From: Arthrobacter bambusae
GTDB taxonomy: Bacteria; Actinomycetota; Actinomycetes; Actinomycetales; Micrococcaceae
Assembly (NCBI RefSeq): GCF_030812595.1
Contig: NZ_JAUSSZ010000004.1
Span: 62,001-126,000 of the forward strand
Direction of reading: 5' to 3'
DNA length: 64,000 nt
Shown here: positions 7,553 through 15,316 of the stretch, piece after piece
Position numbering within the stretch: position 1 is the first letter of the stretch
Layout of the letters: every line of letters begins with the position of its first letter
Notes under the pieces: model-generated
Database searches by the model: none
Told to the model about the DNA's origin: nothing
Seen by the model: the letters and a program-made list of their open reading frames with translations, nothing else
Program-made: the position numbers and the translations under genes

Positions 7553-8218
7553 TTACTTCGGGCCGAGCTGAGCCGCTGCCGAGCTACCAAGTACCTGCCG
7601 AACAGTCGAGGCGTACCACTTCCCGCCCGCAGCAGTGGGCACAGAGGCCATGTTGAGGTTGGCGGCTATCCTAGCAAGGGAGGCGCCGTTTTCGCGCTCA
7701 GAAACGATCTGGCGGACGGTGGCCTCGGGCAGCACGCTACGACGGCCCATGTGCTTGCCTGTCGTGGCCTTGATCTTCGCCATGCCATCCTTGGTACGTT
7801 CGGCGATCTTCTTGCGCTCCATCTCCGCAAAGGTGCACGTCACCTGAGCCATGGCAGCGCCGGTAATGGTGGAGGTATCAATGCCGAGGTCCAGGCAGAT
7901 AAGCGCCCAACGCTGACGGCTGGCGGTCTCAAGGATCCCGGAGAAGTCTGCAACGCTGCGGGATAACCGGTCGAGCTTGGAAACTGCCAGCGCGTCAAAG
8001 GTGCCGGCCTTCAGGTCTGCGAGCGCCCGCGCCAACATCGGACGATTCTTGAGGCTCTTCGCCGACGCTGCATCTTCCCGGTAGATCGTGAGCGACCAGC
8101 CGTTTCGAATGGCTTCAGCCTCGAGAGCGGCAATCTGCACTTCCGGCCCGATGTCCTGCTTGCTCGTGCTGACTCGGATGTATCCGATGACCTTGAGGGC
8201 TGGATCTGCATTGCTCAT
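7553..8218 (-). CDS. Small serine recombinase (resolvase/invertase family)
   Basis: A 221-residue protein with an N-terminal resolvase catalytic domain: GYIRVSTSKQ with nucleophile Ser17, then LDRLSRSVADFSGILE (LxRLxR motif) and FAEMERKKIAERTKDGMA leading into the E helix. A C-terminal helix-turn-helix follows (ATVRQIVSERENGASLARIA). The length matches Tn3-type resolvases and Pin/Hin invertases, which act on paired short sites. A 24-bp palindrome with a 2-bp centre lies 11 nt upstream of its ATG and is a candidate binding or crossover site. The element already has a large serine integrase, so this one may resolve multimers, invert a segment or be a passenger. Confidence 0.92.
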   Translation of the reverse strand: MSNADPALKVIGYIRVSTSKQDIGPEVQIAALEAEAIRNGWSLTIYREDAASAKSLKNRPMLARALADLKAGTFDALAVSKLDRLSRSVADFSGILETASRQRWALICLDLGIDTSTITGAAMAQVTCTFAEMERKKIAERTKDGMAKIKATTGKHMGRRSVLPEATVRQIVSERENGASLARIAANLNMASVPTAAGGKWYASTVRQVLGSSAAAQLGPK

Positions 8219-8228
8219 GGTTCGATCT

Positions 8229-8252
8229 TACATAAAGGGTTCCCTTTATGTA
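8229..8252. repeat. 24-bp palindrome with 2-bp centre, candidate recombinase site or operator
   Basis: The arms TACATAAAGGG and CCCTTTATGTA are perfectly inverted around TT. An outer GGTTC (8219-8223) and GAACC (8255-8259) add partial symmetry. It lies between the divergent resolvase and OLD-like genes, 11 nt from the resolvase start. Two roughly 12-bp half-sites around 2 bp is the layout of small serine recombinase crossover sites, but a repressor operator is equally possible. Confidence 0.6.
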
Positions 8253-8363
8253 TAGAACCAAGTCCGATGTAATCACCAAGTTCGTGGGACAACGCGGACC
8301 TCTCCTGAACGCGGCAACCGAGGCCTCACGTCTAGCCCGCGGTTTGGCGGTAGATTCACAGGA

Positions 8364-10181
8364 ATGAGCGCACAACAGTTTCGGCACGACGACCTACTCG
8401 CCTCTCTCGGGCTGGCGAGGGGTTCCGCTGAGAATCTGCGGGTGACGATCGACTCAGTCAGGTTGACGAGTGGTTCAGTCATAGAGTTCGAGGCTCAGGG
8501 AGTAACCGCAATCGCGGGTGGTAACAATTGCGGAAAGTCAACGCTCTTGACCCAAATCGCCGCCAAATTGACCCAGCCAAACGGAGAGCTCGTGCCCTCG
8601 CTTGTTGAAGAACTGAGACCCAGCGTCTCAGGTTCGCACAGCGACTTCCTCGACTGGCTGTGCGAACATGCTGTGCTGACGCCAAATCCTCAAAACCCAC
8701 CGCTCTCGTCCTTTCTGCGAATGGGCGCGAGTATCGCCCTTAGCGAGTTCCAGTACTGGATAAACACGGGAGGTACGCAGCATCTGGACCTGCAGCGTGC
8801 GGCGTACTTTTTTGTGAGGCAGATGGGCGCTGGCGAGCGGAATGTGGCTGGCGCGGGCAGGAAATCGAATGTCCTCGAAGGACCGTCGCATCCTATGCAC
8901 TACCTGGCAGAAAGCTCAGAGCTCATGGATGAGCTGAATCGCCTCACGCAGAAGATCCTTGGAATCGTCTTATCCCTTGATGACTTGAACCAAGTCATTC
9001 AGCTTCGTGTTGGGGCGACGGACGTTCCGTATCCGGCGAGGTTCGGCGATCCCTCCGAATATCAATCGACCCTAGATAGGTTGCCAAGGCTTGAAGATCA
9101 GGGCGACGGGATAAGGAGCCTGCTGGGGATCTTGATTCCTCTTATCACCGCCACGTACCCCATCTTCATCATTGACGAGCCGGAAGCGTTCCTGCATCCT
9201 CCGCAAGCTTTCGCGCTTGGGCAGGAACTGGGGAGGATTGCCAAGGAGAAAGGTGTGCAGGTCATCCTCGCCACGCATGACCGAAACCTACTAGCGGGTC
9301 TACTCAACTCATCTTCACCGCTCTCCGTCGTACGCATGGTGCGTACGGACGATTCCACGGTGGCACATCAGCTCCGGTCCAGTGACCTCAAGAAAGTTTG
9401 GGATGACCCGGTATTGAAATACAGCAACGTCTTAGACGGGCTATTCCACCAACTGGTCGTTCTAGCAGAGAACGAGCGCGACTGCCGGTTCTATGAAGCA
9501 GCACTTGACGTTTACTCCCCGACCGCCGATGACACCGTCCCCAAACGTACGCTGCCAGCAACAGACGTCCTCTTCGTGCCGACGTCGGGTACTGGAGGCA
9601 TGCCGAAAGTCGCACGGGCTCTCAGGGCGCTCCAGGTTCCAGTATTGGCATGCCCGGACCTAGATGTTCTGGACAGCGAGTCCGTGGTTAAAAACATAGT
9701 CACCGCGTTAGGTTCAGAATGGGACGGCCTGCACGACGACTGGGTCGCGGTGACCGCGCCACTCAACTCTGCGGACACTTCGCAGCTCGTCAGCGAAGTG
9801 TTTCGAGATGTGAGCAAAGAAATTCAGAGAATTCTTCAGGACGACCCGATGGCAAAATACGAGGAAGAGAACAGGCGACGGATACGAGAGGCTCTTGGAG
9901 CCTCCCTTCGCCCTTGGGAGGAGGTGAAGAAGTATGGCTTGGATGCTCTCACGAGATTGTGCGGAAACCCCGAAGCTGTTAACCGGCTGGTGACCGGCCT
10001 TGCCGAACGGAGGCTCGTTGTCGTGCATGAGGGAGAACTAGAAAGCTTCGGTCATCGACTTGGGGTGAAAAAGGGAAAGGCTTGGCTTCCCGCAGCATTG
10101 CGTACGGACCTACAGTCCTCGCCGGAAGTCCAGGCTCACATTTCCCGAATCCTCAAGGCGGCCGAGCCGATTCTTGACTGA
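8364..10181 (+). CDS. OLD-family-like AAA ATPase with TOPRIM-type nuclease region
   Basis: A 605-residue protein. The N-terminal ABC/SMC-type ATPase has Walker A GGNNCGKS (about 52-59), typical of OLD/RecF-like proteins, Walker B IFIIDEPEAFLHPP (about 266-280) and a switch ATHDRNLL. The second half holds likely TOPRIM elements: VVLAENERDCRFYEAAL (about 365-381, acidic motif) and LACPDLDVLD (about 429-438, DxD motif). OLD nucleases act as anti-phage or recombination-interfering systems. The gene stands alone, divergent from the resolvase, with a palindrome in the shared upstream region. A non-defence DNA-repair role cannot be excluded. The C-terminal 150 residues are helical and of unknown type. 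Confidence 0.8.
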   Translation: MSAQQFRHDDLLASLGLARGSAENLRVTIDSVRLTSGSVIEFEAQGVTAIAGGNNCGKSTLLTQIAAKLTQPNGELVPSLVEELRPSVSGSHSDFLDWLCEHAVLTPNPQNPPLSSFLRMGASIALSEFQYWINTGGTQHLDLQRAAYFFVRQMGAGERNVAGAGRKSNVLEGPSHPMHYLAESSELMDELNRLTQKILGIVLSLDDLNQVIQLRVGATDVPYPARFGDPSEYQSTLDRLPRLEDQGDGIRSLLGILIPLITATYPIFIIDEPEAFLHPPQAFALGQELGRIAKEKGVQVILATHDRNLLAGLLNSSSPLSVVRMVRTDDSTVAHQLRSSDLKKVWDDPVLKYSNVLDGLFHQLVVLAENERDCRFYEAALDVYSPTADDTVPKRTLPATDVLFVPTSGTGGMPKVARALRALQVPVLACPDLDVLDSESVVKNIVTALGSEWDGLHDDWVAVTAPLNSADTSQLVSEVFRDVSKEIQRILQDDPMAKYEEENRRRIREALGASLRPWEEVKKYGLDALTRLCGNPEAVNRLVTGLAERRLVVVHEGELESFGHRLGVKKGKAWLPAALRTDLQSSPEVQAHISRILKAAEPILD

Positions 10182-10262
10182 ATTCCGCTCCATGCTCCCG
10201 ACCGCCGGCGATCGCGATCAAGGTCGACTTTGCCTCAAGCCGCATCCATGCCCGAAAGGTGG

Positions 10263-10502
10263 TCAATGCCGGTCGCGGTCGGATGGGGACGACCGCAACT
10301 CCCAGCCAATTACAAAAGCTTCAATCAGGTTTCGCAGATGAACATCTCTAGCGCTCGCATCGTCCACTGGCAGCGCGTCCAGTACCCCGCGGAGTTTGAT
10401 CACAACGTCGCCGACGTCTACGCCTTCCAAGATTCGAACAATCTTCGGGATCGAGAGGTTGCTCATGGTCTGATTGTCCTGCATGTCCGATGGGTTGTTC
10501 AC
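10263..10502 (-). CDS. Small hypothetical protein, end of tail operon
   Basis: About 79 residues from a GTG at 10502, chosen for GGAAGG 8 nt upstream; a longer frame from GTG 10667 would overlap the previous gene by 14 nt. The sequence (MSNLSIPKIVRILEGVDVGD, then VVIKLRGVLDALPVDD) looks like a compact helical protein with no membrane segment. It is the last gene of the minus-strand block that includes the tail-fibre genes, and faces the OLD-like gene end to end. I do not recognise it. Confidence 0.55.
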   Translation of the reverse strand: MNNPSDMQDNQTMSNLSIPKIVRILEGVDVGDVVIKLRGVLDALPVDDASARDVHLRNLIEAFVIGWELRSSPSDRDRH

Positions 10503-10653
10503 TGTTGATCCTTCCGGCGTGGGCTGTTTCGGCACACCTGCTCGTGGACCAGTTCGGTGATCGTTGTCATCCAGGTCTCCGAGACAAGCCGAGTTACCGG
10601 GACGCAGAGATCGCATTGGCTTGGATAGATCATCGTCAGTGCTGTTTGCCCGG

Positions 10654-10941
10654 TCAAAGCCGATCACCGATCTTCAGTCCCTCGATGCCGTGCGTTTCGT
10701 TAACGGTGAACTCTGCATTGATCCCGTGAGCACGCAGCCACCTCATCTGACTCCTGATGAACTCGACTGCGAGAATCATCTGCCTCTTGGTCATCCCGCT
10801 CGGCTGCTGCTTCAAGACGGCGAGATGACTCTGAAATTCCTCCCACACGGCGTAGTGGTGGCCGAGGATCGCGGCTACCCATATCTCGTCCTGCTGGGAA
10901 GCTGGCATGACCGCATGGAGGTTTGCATCTTCATTGCTCAA
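10654..10941 (-). CDS. Small hypothetical protein after the tail-fibre gene
   Basis: About 95 residues from a TTG at 10941, supported by AGGAGA 8 nt upstream and by lying 12 nt after the tail-fibre stop. The longer frame upstream is only a shadow of the tail-fibre gene. The protein is helical (PASQQDEIWVAAILGHHYAV, then MTKRQMILAVEFIRSQMRWL). Such small proteins downstream of tail fibres may be chaperones or adhesin partners, but there is no recognisable domain. Confidence 0.6.
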   Translation of the reverse strand: MSNEDANLHAVMPASQQDEIWVAAILGHHYAVWEEFQSHLAVLKQQPSGMTKRQMILAVEFIRSQMRWLRAHGINAEFTVNETHGIEGLKIGDRL

Positions 10942-10952
10942 GGTTGGATCTC

Positions 10953-11921
10953 CTATGGCTGGGCCTGGATCGTGTAGGGCAGCGGCGTCGGTTCGGGGCT
11001 TGGCGCTGCGGACGCTGGGACGTGCGCAGTTACGGGTGTGGCGGCCGGCGCTGTGTAGCCCGGCTTGAGTTGCGCCATGGCCGTTTCGAGTGCTGCCAGC
11101 CTCGCGTCCTGCTGCTTCACTACATCGAGCAGTGCCACGGCAACAAGGTCGTACCGGATGCCGTCGATTTTGCCGTCGAACCATGTCACGAGCTCAGGGC
11201 AGTGCTCGTGGACTTGTTCGGCGATGAGCCCGTATTCATTGGTTGGCGCCTGATTCGGCGCCTCCGGGATCCTGTCGTAAAGGACCGGGATCAGCTTCAG
11301 GACGTCGGCGGGGTCTGTGCGGTGCTCGCGGATGTTCTGCTTGTACTGCACCGAGGATGTGTTGCGGCCGAAGGAGAAGTTTGCATCGTTGCCGAGCCAT
11401 GCGGCCACGAAGCTGGTCCCGCTGACGGTGTTGTTGTAGCCGGAGTTCGAGCCGATGGCGTCCGTTGACGCAGCCACCCGCGATGTGATGTCGCCGCCGG
11501 GGTGGGTGTGCGCGTCCGGAGCCCATTTCTGGTTGGTCGCGTTGTACGTGGAGGGGATGCCGGAGAGGGTGGCCCACGTACTGGTTTGTGCGCCGAGTTG
11601 AACCCATGTCGAGCCGACGAGGACTTCGGCGCCGTAGGTCCCCGCTGCAGTGTGCGCCAGGAGGCCATAGCGGGCGATTTCAGCCTCGGTCGAGTCATAC
11701 ATGATTAAGGCGCCATCCGTAGTCTCTAGTCGCGCTACCTCCGCTCCGGATGCGTTGAAGACATGCAGTCCGTCAATGTCCGTCGTGAGTCCCTTGCCAC
11801 CATCTTGACCGGTGGAGGCGTTGAGCAGGATGGGCTGGGTGGAGAGGGCGGCGATCTGCCGCTGCGTGTTTTTGATGGTCTGAACCAAAGCGTGATTCAT
11901 ACCGTAAATGCCATTGACCAT
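10953..11921 (-). CDS. Phage tail fibre/spike with C-terminal S74 self-cleaving chaperone domain
   Basis: A 322-residue protein. The start at ATG 11921 is chosen because AAGGAAAA precedes it; the N-terminus is a coiled-coil-like helix (residues 1-25), followed by beta-rich repeats and the tail-protein motif WAPDAHTHPGGDIT. The C-terminal region (about 185-290: SSVQYKQNIREH, then NEYGLIAEQVHEHCPELV and a long helix) matches the intramolecular chaperone family S74, which trimerises beta-helical fibres and releases itself by a Ser-Lys dyad. A Ser five residues before Lys is present in SSVQYK. A Pro/Ala-rich tail follows. It likely forms the distal receptor-binding fibre. Confidence 0.85.
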   Translation of the reverse strand: MVNGIYGMNHALVQTIKNTQRQIAALSTQPILLNASTGQDGGKGLTTDIDGLHVFNASGAEVARLETTDGALIMYDSTEAEIARYGLLAHTAAGTYGAEVLVGSTWVQLGAQTSTWATLSGIPSTYNATNQKWAPDAHTHPGGDITSRVAASTDAIGSNSGYNNTVSGTSFVAAWLGNDANFSFGRNTSSVQYKQNIREHRTDPADVLKLIPVLYDRIPEAPNQAPTNEYGLIAEQVHEHCPELVTWFDGKIDGIRYDLVAVALLDVVKQQDARLAALETAMAQLKPGYTAPAATPVTAHVPASAAPSPEPTPLPYTIQAQP

Positions 11922-12006
11922 GTGCGGTTTTCCTTGGTGAAGTTGCGGGTTCGTCAGGAGGGTGAAGTGGCGCCGGAGGCGGCCTGCCTCCGGCGCCACT
12001 TGCGAT

Positions 12007-13557
12007 CTAGGGGAGTGTCAGGGATGGCCGATAGGCGATGTCGGAGCACTTCATGGTGGCAAACTCGAACCCTGCTTGAGCGACCGGTCGGCAGTTCAGC
12101 GTGGCCCCGGATGTCACCTGATACTGGATTTTCACCGGCACTGTGATGTTGACTCGTGCGCGGGGAATGACGGCGTTCATGGCGACATTGACGGGCGTGC
12201 CGCTTGTGCCGGTGACAGCACCCATGTTGTAGTTGACCGTCACTGGCGATCCGGAGACTTCCGCCGTTGATTGGACCCTGAATTGATAGCGGGTAGTGGT
12301 GTCGCCGGAAGGTGTGAATACGCCCTTGAAGTCCACTTCAAAGTCAGTCCCGGTTGGATTCCAGACGGTGGAGAGCCCCGTCAGGTCCGCCCACGCTGAT
12401 GCGGTTCCGGAGAAGTCCGCGGTGAGCTGCGCGATGACCGGCCGCGTTGGCTGCTGTGTCCCCTCCGTTGGTTGCACCGGTCGGTCTACTGGCTGCCAGA
12501 CTGAGCCGTCCCAACGTTTACGGGTGGGCATCAGCGGTGTCGCGAGGATCCTTGCGCGGAGCGGTGAGCGGTTGTCTAGGCCGGTGAAAAACGCGTAGAC
12601 CTGCCCGTTTGGGGCGTGCACGGCTTCAAAGTCGGCGGTCTGGTCGATCTCGTACTTGCCGCTGCGCCTGATGAACTGCTTGCCCTGGTCGAGCACCGTC
12701 CAGTTGTCAGAGCCGAGAGTGGGCGCGGTTGCCCGGAAGATCTCGGTGGGCAGGTTGCCGAACGAGCCGTAGCCTCCGTGATAGATCAGCGTCCACGCCC
12801 CATTTTCGCGGATGACCCACGGACCGCCAGCCATGGACCACTGAGCGCTGGGGTAGATCGAGGTCATACCCCCGATAAGCCGCGTGAACGCCCCAGTCAG
12901 GGATGACGAGCGGGATTGTGCGATCTGCCAGCGGGTAGCCGAGTCCTGGTACTCGATGAACATCACATATGTGCCGTCAGTGTCCTGCACAACGAAGGTG
13001 TTGCCGAAGTGCTGAGCGCCGGTTGGCATGTCCGCAAGGGCATGGCTCTGACCCACCATCGTCCAAACGGTCGGTGCCGATTTGTTGGCAGTGTAGACCT
13101 TGATCGTGTTGCCTGCTTGGTCGTTGCCGAAGCAGTACACAAGCCCGGCTGTCTGCCCCGGGTTCGGGTCGTAGACGGAGGCGTGGTTGATCTGGGCCAC
13201 ACCGTTGCCCGAGCCGACAACGGGACCCGTGGTGTATTTCGTCCAGTTCGCCAGCACTGTCGGGTCTGCGGTCAGTGGGCAGGACTGGTACCAGAGGCCG
13301 TTGCCTGCCGTGTAGAGCATGTTGAAGTTAGTGGCGTCCGTCCAGGTTGATGCTTCCTGGTTGGCGTCGCCGTCTGAGCCGCCAACGGTAGTGATGACCT
13401 TGCGGTCTACCGGGTTCGGGGAGACGCGAAGATCCGCCATCGCGGAGGAAAGCCATGTCTGCCCGACGACGGGGTTGGGCGGCGCGGTCGGTGTTGCAGC
13501 ATAGGTGACGTTCTCGGGAGGCGTCCTTAGCGAGCCGCCCTGAATCAGCGATCTCAT
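12007..13557 (-). CDS. Phage tail/receptor-binding protein with predicted beta-propeller region
   Basis: A 516-residue protein. Residues about 60-340 contain repeated beta-strand units with aromatic and Asp-rich turns (INHASVYDPNPGQTAGLVYC, VVQDTDGTYVMFIEYQDSAT, GPWVIRENGAWTLIYHGGYG, DFEAVHAPNGQVYAFFTGLD), which resemble five-bladed propeller glycoside hydrolases of the GH43/GH32 kind. The C-terminal 150 residues form a separate beta-rich domain. Together this suggests a tail spike that binds or trims a surface glycan. The start at 13557 overlaps the previous stop as ATGA. Enzymatic activity is not established; the propeller call is from repeat pattern only. Confidence 0.65.
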   Translation of the reverse strand: MRSLIQGGSLRTPPENVTYAATPTAPPNPVVGQTWLSSAMADLRVSPNPVDRKVITTVGGSDGDANQEASTWTDATNFNMLYTAGNGLWYQSCPLTADPTVLANWTKYTTGPVVGSGNGVAQINHASVYDPNPGQTAGLVYCFGNDQAGNTIKVYTANKSAPTVWTMVGQSHALADMPTGAQHFGNTFVVQDTDGTYVMFIEYQDSATRWQIAQSRSSSLTGAFTRLIGGMTSIYPSAQWSMAGGPWVIRENGAWTLIYHGGYGSFGNLPTEIFRATAPTLGSDNWTVLDQGKQFIRRSGKYEIDQTADFEAVHAPNGQVYAFFTGLDNRSPLRARILATPLMPTRKRWDGSVWQPVDRPVQPTEGTQQPTRPVIAQLTADFSGTASAWADLTGLSTVWNPTGTDFEVDFKGVFTPSGDTTTRYQFRVQSTAEVSGSPVTVNYNMGAVTGTSGTPVNVAMNAVIPRARVNITVPVKIQYQVTSGATLNCRPVAQAGFEFATMKCSDIAYRPSLTLP

Positions 13558-13922
13558 GCGTGCACCGTTCCTGTCACTACAAAATCGATCGCGGAAGCCG
13601 TGGATGCATATCCGGCGATAGCGTCGCCAGGTCCGAGCATCGCGCCGGAAAGAAGGTCCCGCAGGGAAAGGCTGTCATTCCCCGCCAGCGCGTAGGAATT
13701 GATGACGCGATGGGTTCCGTCCCCAATCGTGCCGCCTGACTGCACGAGCGACACCCACACGCTTACCACGCTTGCCGTGGTGTTGCAGATCGAGGCCGTA
13801 GCGATCTTTACTGACGTAGCTGCTGGAACGGTGTAGATCGCGGCGTCCGAAGTGCCAAGTTGCGCCGATTTGATGATTTGCGGGGAAATGCTCGCCGCGC
13901 CGAGGATGTTCTGACCGGACAT
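13554..13922 (-). CDS. Phage tail-associated structural protein, small
   Basis: A 122-residue protein rich in Ser/Ala/Val with alternating hydrophobics (SAQLGTSDAAIYTVPAATSV, then VSVWVSLVQSGGTIGDGTHR) as in small beta-sandwich virion proteins. The pattern of a short leader plus AAIYTVPAATSVKIAT is frequent in tail accessory proteins of siphoviruses. It overlaps the downstream spike gene by 4 nt and sits 3 nt after the upstream gene, so the set is translationally linked. The exact role is unknown. Confidence 0.65.
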   Translation of the reverse strand: MSGQNILGAASISPQIIKSAQLGTSDAAIYTVPAATSVKIATASICNTTASVVSVWVSLVQSGGTIGDGTHRVINSYALAGNDSLSLRDLLSGAMLGPGDAIAGYASTASAIDFVVTGTVHA

Positions 13923-13925
13923 GGC

Positions 13926-14324
13926 TTAGCCTCCGAAGACAATTGAGAGGGCAGCGGCGGTTCCGGCTGCTTGGGCGGGTGTTGCATAGGTGGCAGAAAG
14001 CGCCGCTTGGGTGGCGCTGCCGGGCCGGTTGATGTAGTTCGCGACGGCCTGGTCTTGCTGGAGTGCCGGTACCGTCCACGTGTAGGTGCGGGAGGCATCG
14101 GCGAGGGTGATGGACTCGAGTGAGGCGTGCTGGAACTGGGGGAACACACCGAAAGTGCCCGAGTTGAGGATGTTCCCGGGGATGGGATTCCCGAACGGGT
14201 CGGAGATGGTCAGGGGCGTGGTGAAGCCGGTGTCGGTGGTCGCATACGCCTGGAATGAGACGTTCTTGACGGGCTGCTTCCCAATGGGGTCATAGGCGAC
14301 CATTGCCGGGTAGGTGAAGCTCAT
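13926..14324 (-). CDS. Phage tail minor protein, hypothetical
   Basis: A 132-residue protein with a beta-rich first half (VKNVSFQAYATTDTGFTTPL, then TISDPFGNPIPGNILNSGTF) similar in style to base-plate or collar proteins that carry carbohydrate-binding or fibre-attachment domains, and an Ala-rich helical C-terminus. Its ATG overlaps the previous gene's stop by 4 nt. It belongs to the four-gene tail-tip set 14569-12007. No specific family recognised. Confidence 0.6.
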   Translation of the reverse strand: MSFTYPAMVAYDPIGKQPVKNVSFQAYATTDTGFTTPLTISDPFGNPIPGNILNSGTFGVFPQFQHASLESITLADASRTYTWTVPALQQDQAVANYINRPGSATQAALSATYATPAQAAGTAAALSIVFGG

Positions 14325-14569
14325 CGGGCTTCACCGCCCTCCGGGAATGCGAAGCCGGCTGCTGTAGCTCGGATCTTCAGGCGTCCGACGAAGTCGATCA
14401 GAGTGGCGATGCTTTCCGGCGTCGGCATGATTTCTCCGCGCTCCACGGATAGTGTGATCGCCTCCAAATCGGAAACGATCTGGTGGATTACGACTGCGCT
14501 GTAGTTCAGAGGAGTAGGCGCGATGCCGGCGCACTGCTCTGGGTTGAGGATGGTTTCGTTGTTGTTCAC
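14321..14569 (-). CDS. Small hypothetical protein, first of the tail module
   Basis: An 82-residue, mostly helical protein starting with GTG at 14569 (AAAGGAACCCCTTTCC upstream). The core (YSAVVIHQIVSDLEAITLSV, then GEIMPTPESIATLIDFVGRL) looks like a helical hairpin. It overlaps the next gene by 4 nt. The ribosome-binding region is part of a short motif found also upstream of the genes at 18171 and 8218. Function unknown. Confidence 0.55.
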   Translation of the reverse strand: MNNNETILNPEQCAGIAPTPLNYSAVVIHQIVSDLEAITLSVERGEIMPTPESIATLIDFVGRLKIRATAAGFAFPEGGEAR

Positions 14570-14611
14570 GGAAAGGGGTTCCTTTGTTGGGTGAGGTGAA
14601 GTTGTGGACTC

Positions 14612-14637
14612 ATAAAAAAAGCCCCAGTTATGGGGCT
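14612..14637 (-). terminator. Rho-independent terminator after the replication block
   Basis: On the minus strand a hairpin with 6-bp arms (AGCCCC and GGGGCT, loop ATAACT) is followed at once by a run of T. It lies downstream of the 14717-15316 gene and separates the replication block from the tail module, implying that the tail genes need their own promoter or antitermination. Confidence 0.85.
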
Positions 14638-14716
14638 CGTGACACGAAGCGGTGGGCGACGACCTAGGCTGAATACCAGCGAGGTACCGGCGAGCTGTTC
14701 GAAGCCGTGGAAGGTG

Positions 14717-15316
14717 TCATTTCACTTCCAGGGCGCGGAGCTCCTGGGGAACGACGATCGGGATAAGTGCCTGCTGCTCCGGCGACAGATTGAGCCGCTC
14801 GAAGATGGCCTTCAGGACTTGCACCACTAAGCCGGCCGTCCCCTCGGCGACCCGCAATCTCCGCTCTTCGAAGCCGGACTTGGTGAGCATGTCGAGAAAC
14901 TTGGCTGCGCGGTCCATCGCCCTCTCGTAAAGGGCAACTTCCACGGCGAGTGATTCGACTCCGAGTTTGCTGGTGGTCGAGATGCTGGTGAGGGCGTTCA
15001 CACGTGCGGCGCTGGCATTTTTGACCGCGAGCGCTTCATTCGCGAGTCTGGAAAGTTCTTCCAGCGGGGATTCAACGCCCGCAAAGCCCTCATGCGCCAG
15101 GATCGCTTGAGCCTCGGCTTCTACCGCCTCAGCGGCCTTCCTGCGGGCTGCTGCAGCCTTCACGGCTGGAGCCGATCCGCCGTGCATTCGGCACACGGTT
15201 CCACCGCTGATGGGCGGGTTTGAACATTGCTCACCGCTGCGGGCGGTGGCCTTGCATTGCGCTTGCATGGGGTCCTTCGTTGAATGGGGCGTGCATGGGG
15301 TCTGCGTGATCTTCAT
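14717..15316 (-). CDS. Zinc-ribbon (CxHGG) phage protein, possible small-terminase relative
   Basis: A 199-residue protein. Residues about 20-46 hold a metal-binding motif: Cys, Cys, then TVCRMHGGSAP, a short module common in actinobacteriophage proteins. The rest is helical with a long Ala-rich segment and a C-terminal region (ALIPIVVPQELRAL). Proteins of this layout in phages are sometimes annotated as small terminase subunits or as unknown. Here it follows dnaB (start overlaps its stop as ATGA; an alternative ATG at 15268 has GAAGGA just upstream). If it is a small terminase it would be the only packaging gene in the element, a trait of phage satellites; that is inference. Confidence 0.55.
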   Translation of the reverse strand: MKITQTPCTPHSTKDPMQAQCKATARSGEQCSNPPISGGTVCRMHGGSAPAVKAAAARRKAAEAVEAEAQAILAHEGFAGVESPLEELSRLANEALAVKNASAARVNALTSISTTSKLGVESLAVEVALYERAMDRAAKFLDMLTKSGFEERRLRVAEGTAGLVVQVLKAIFERLNLSPEQQALIPIVVPQELRALEVK

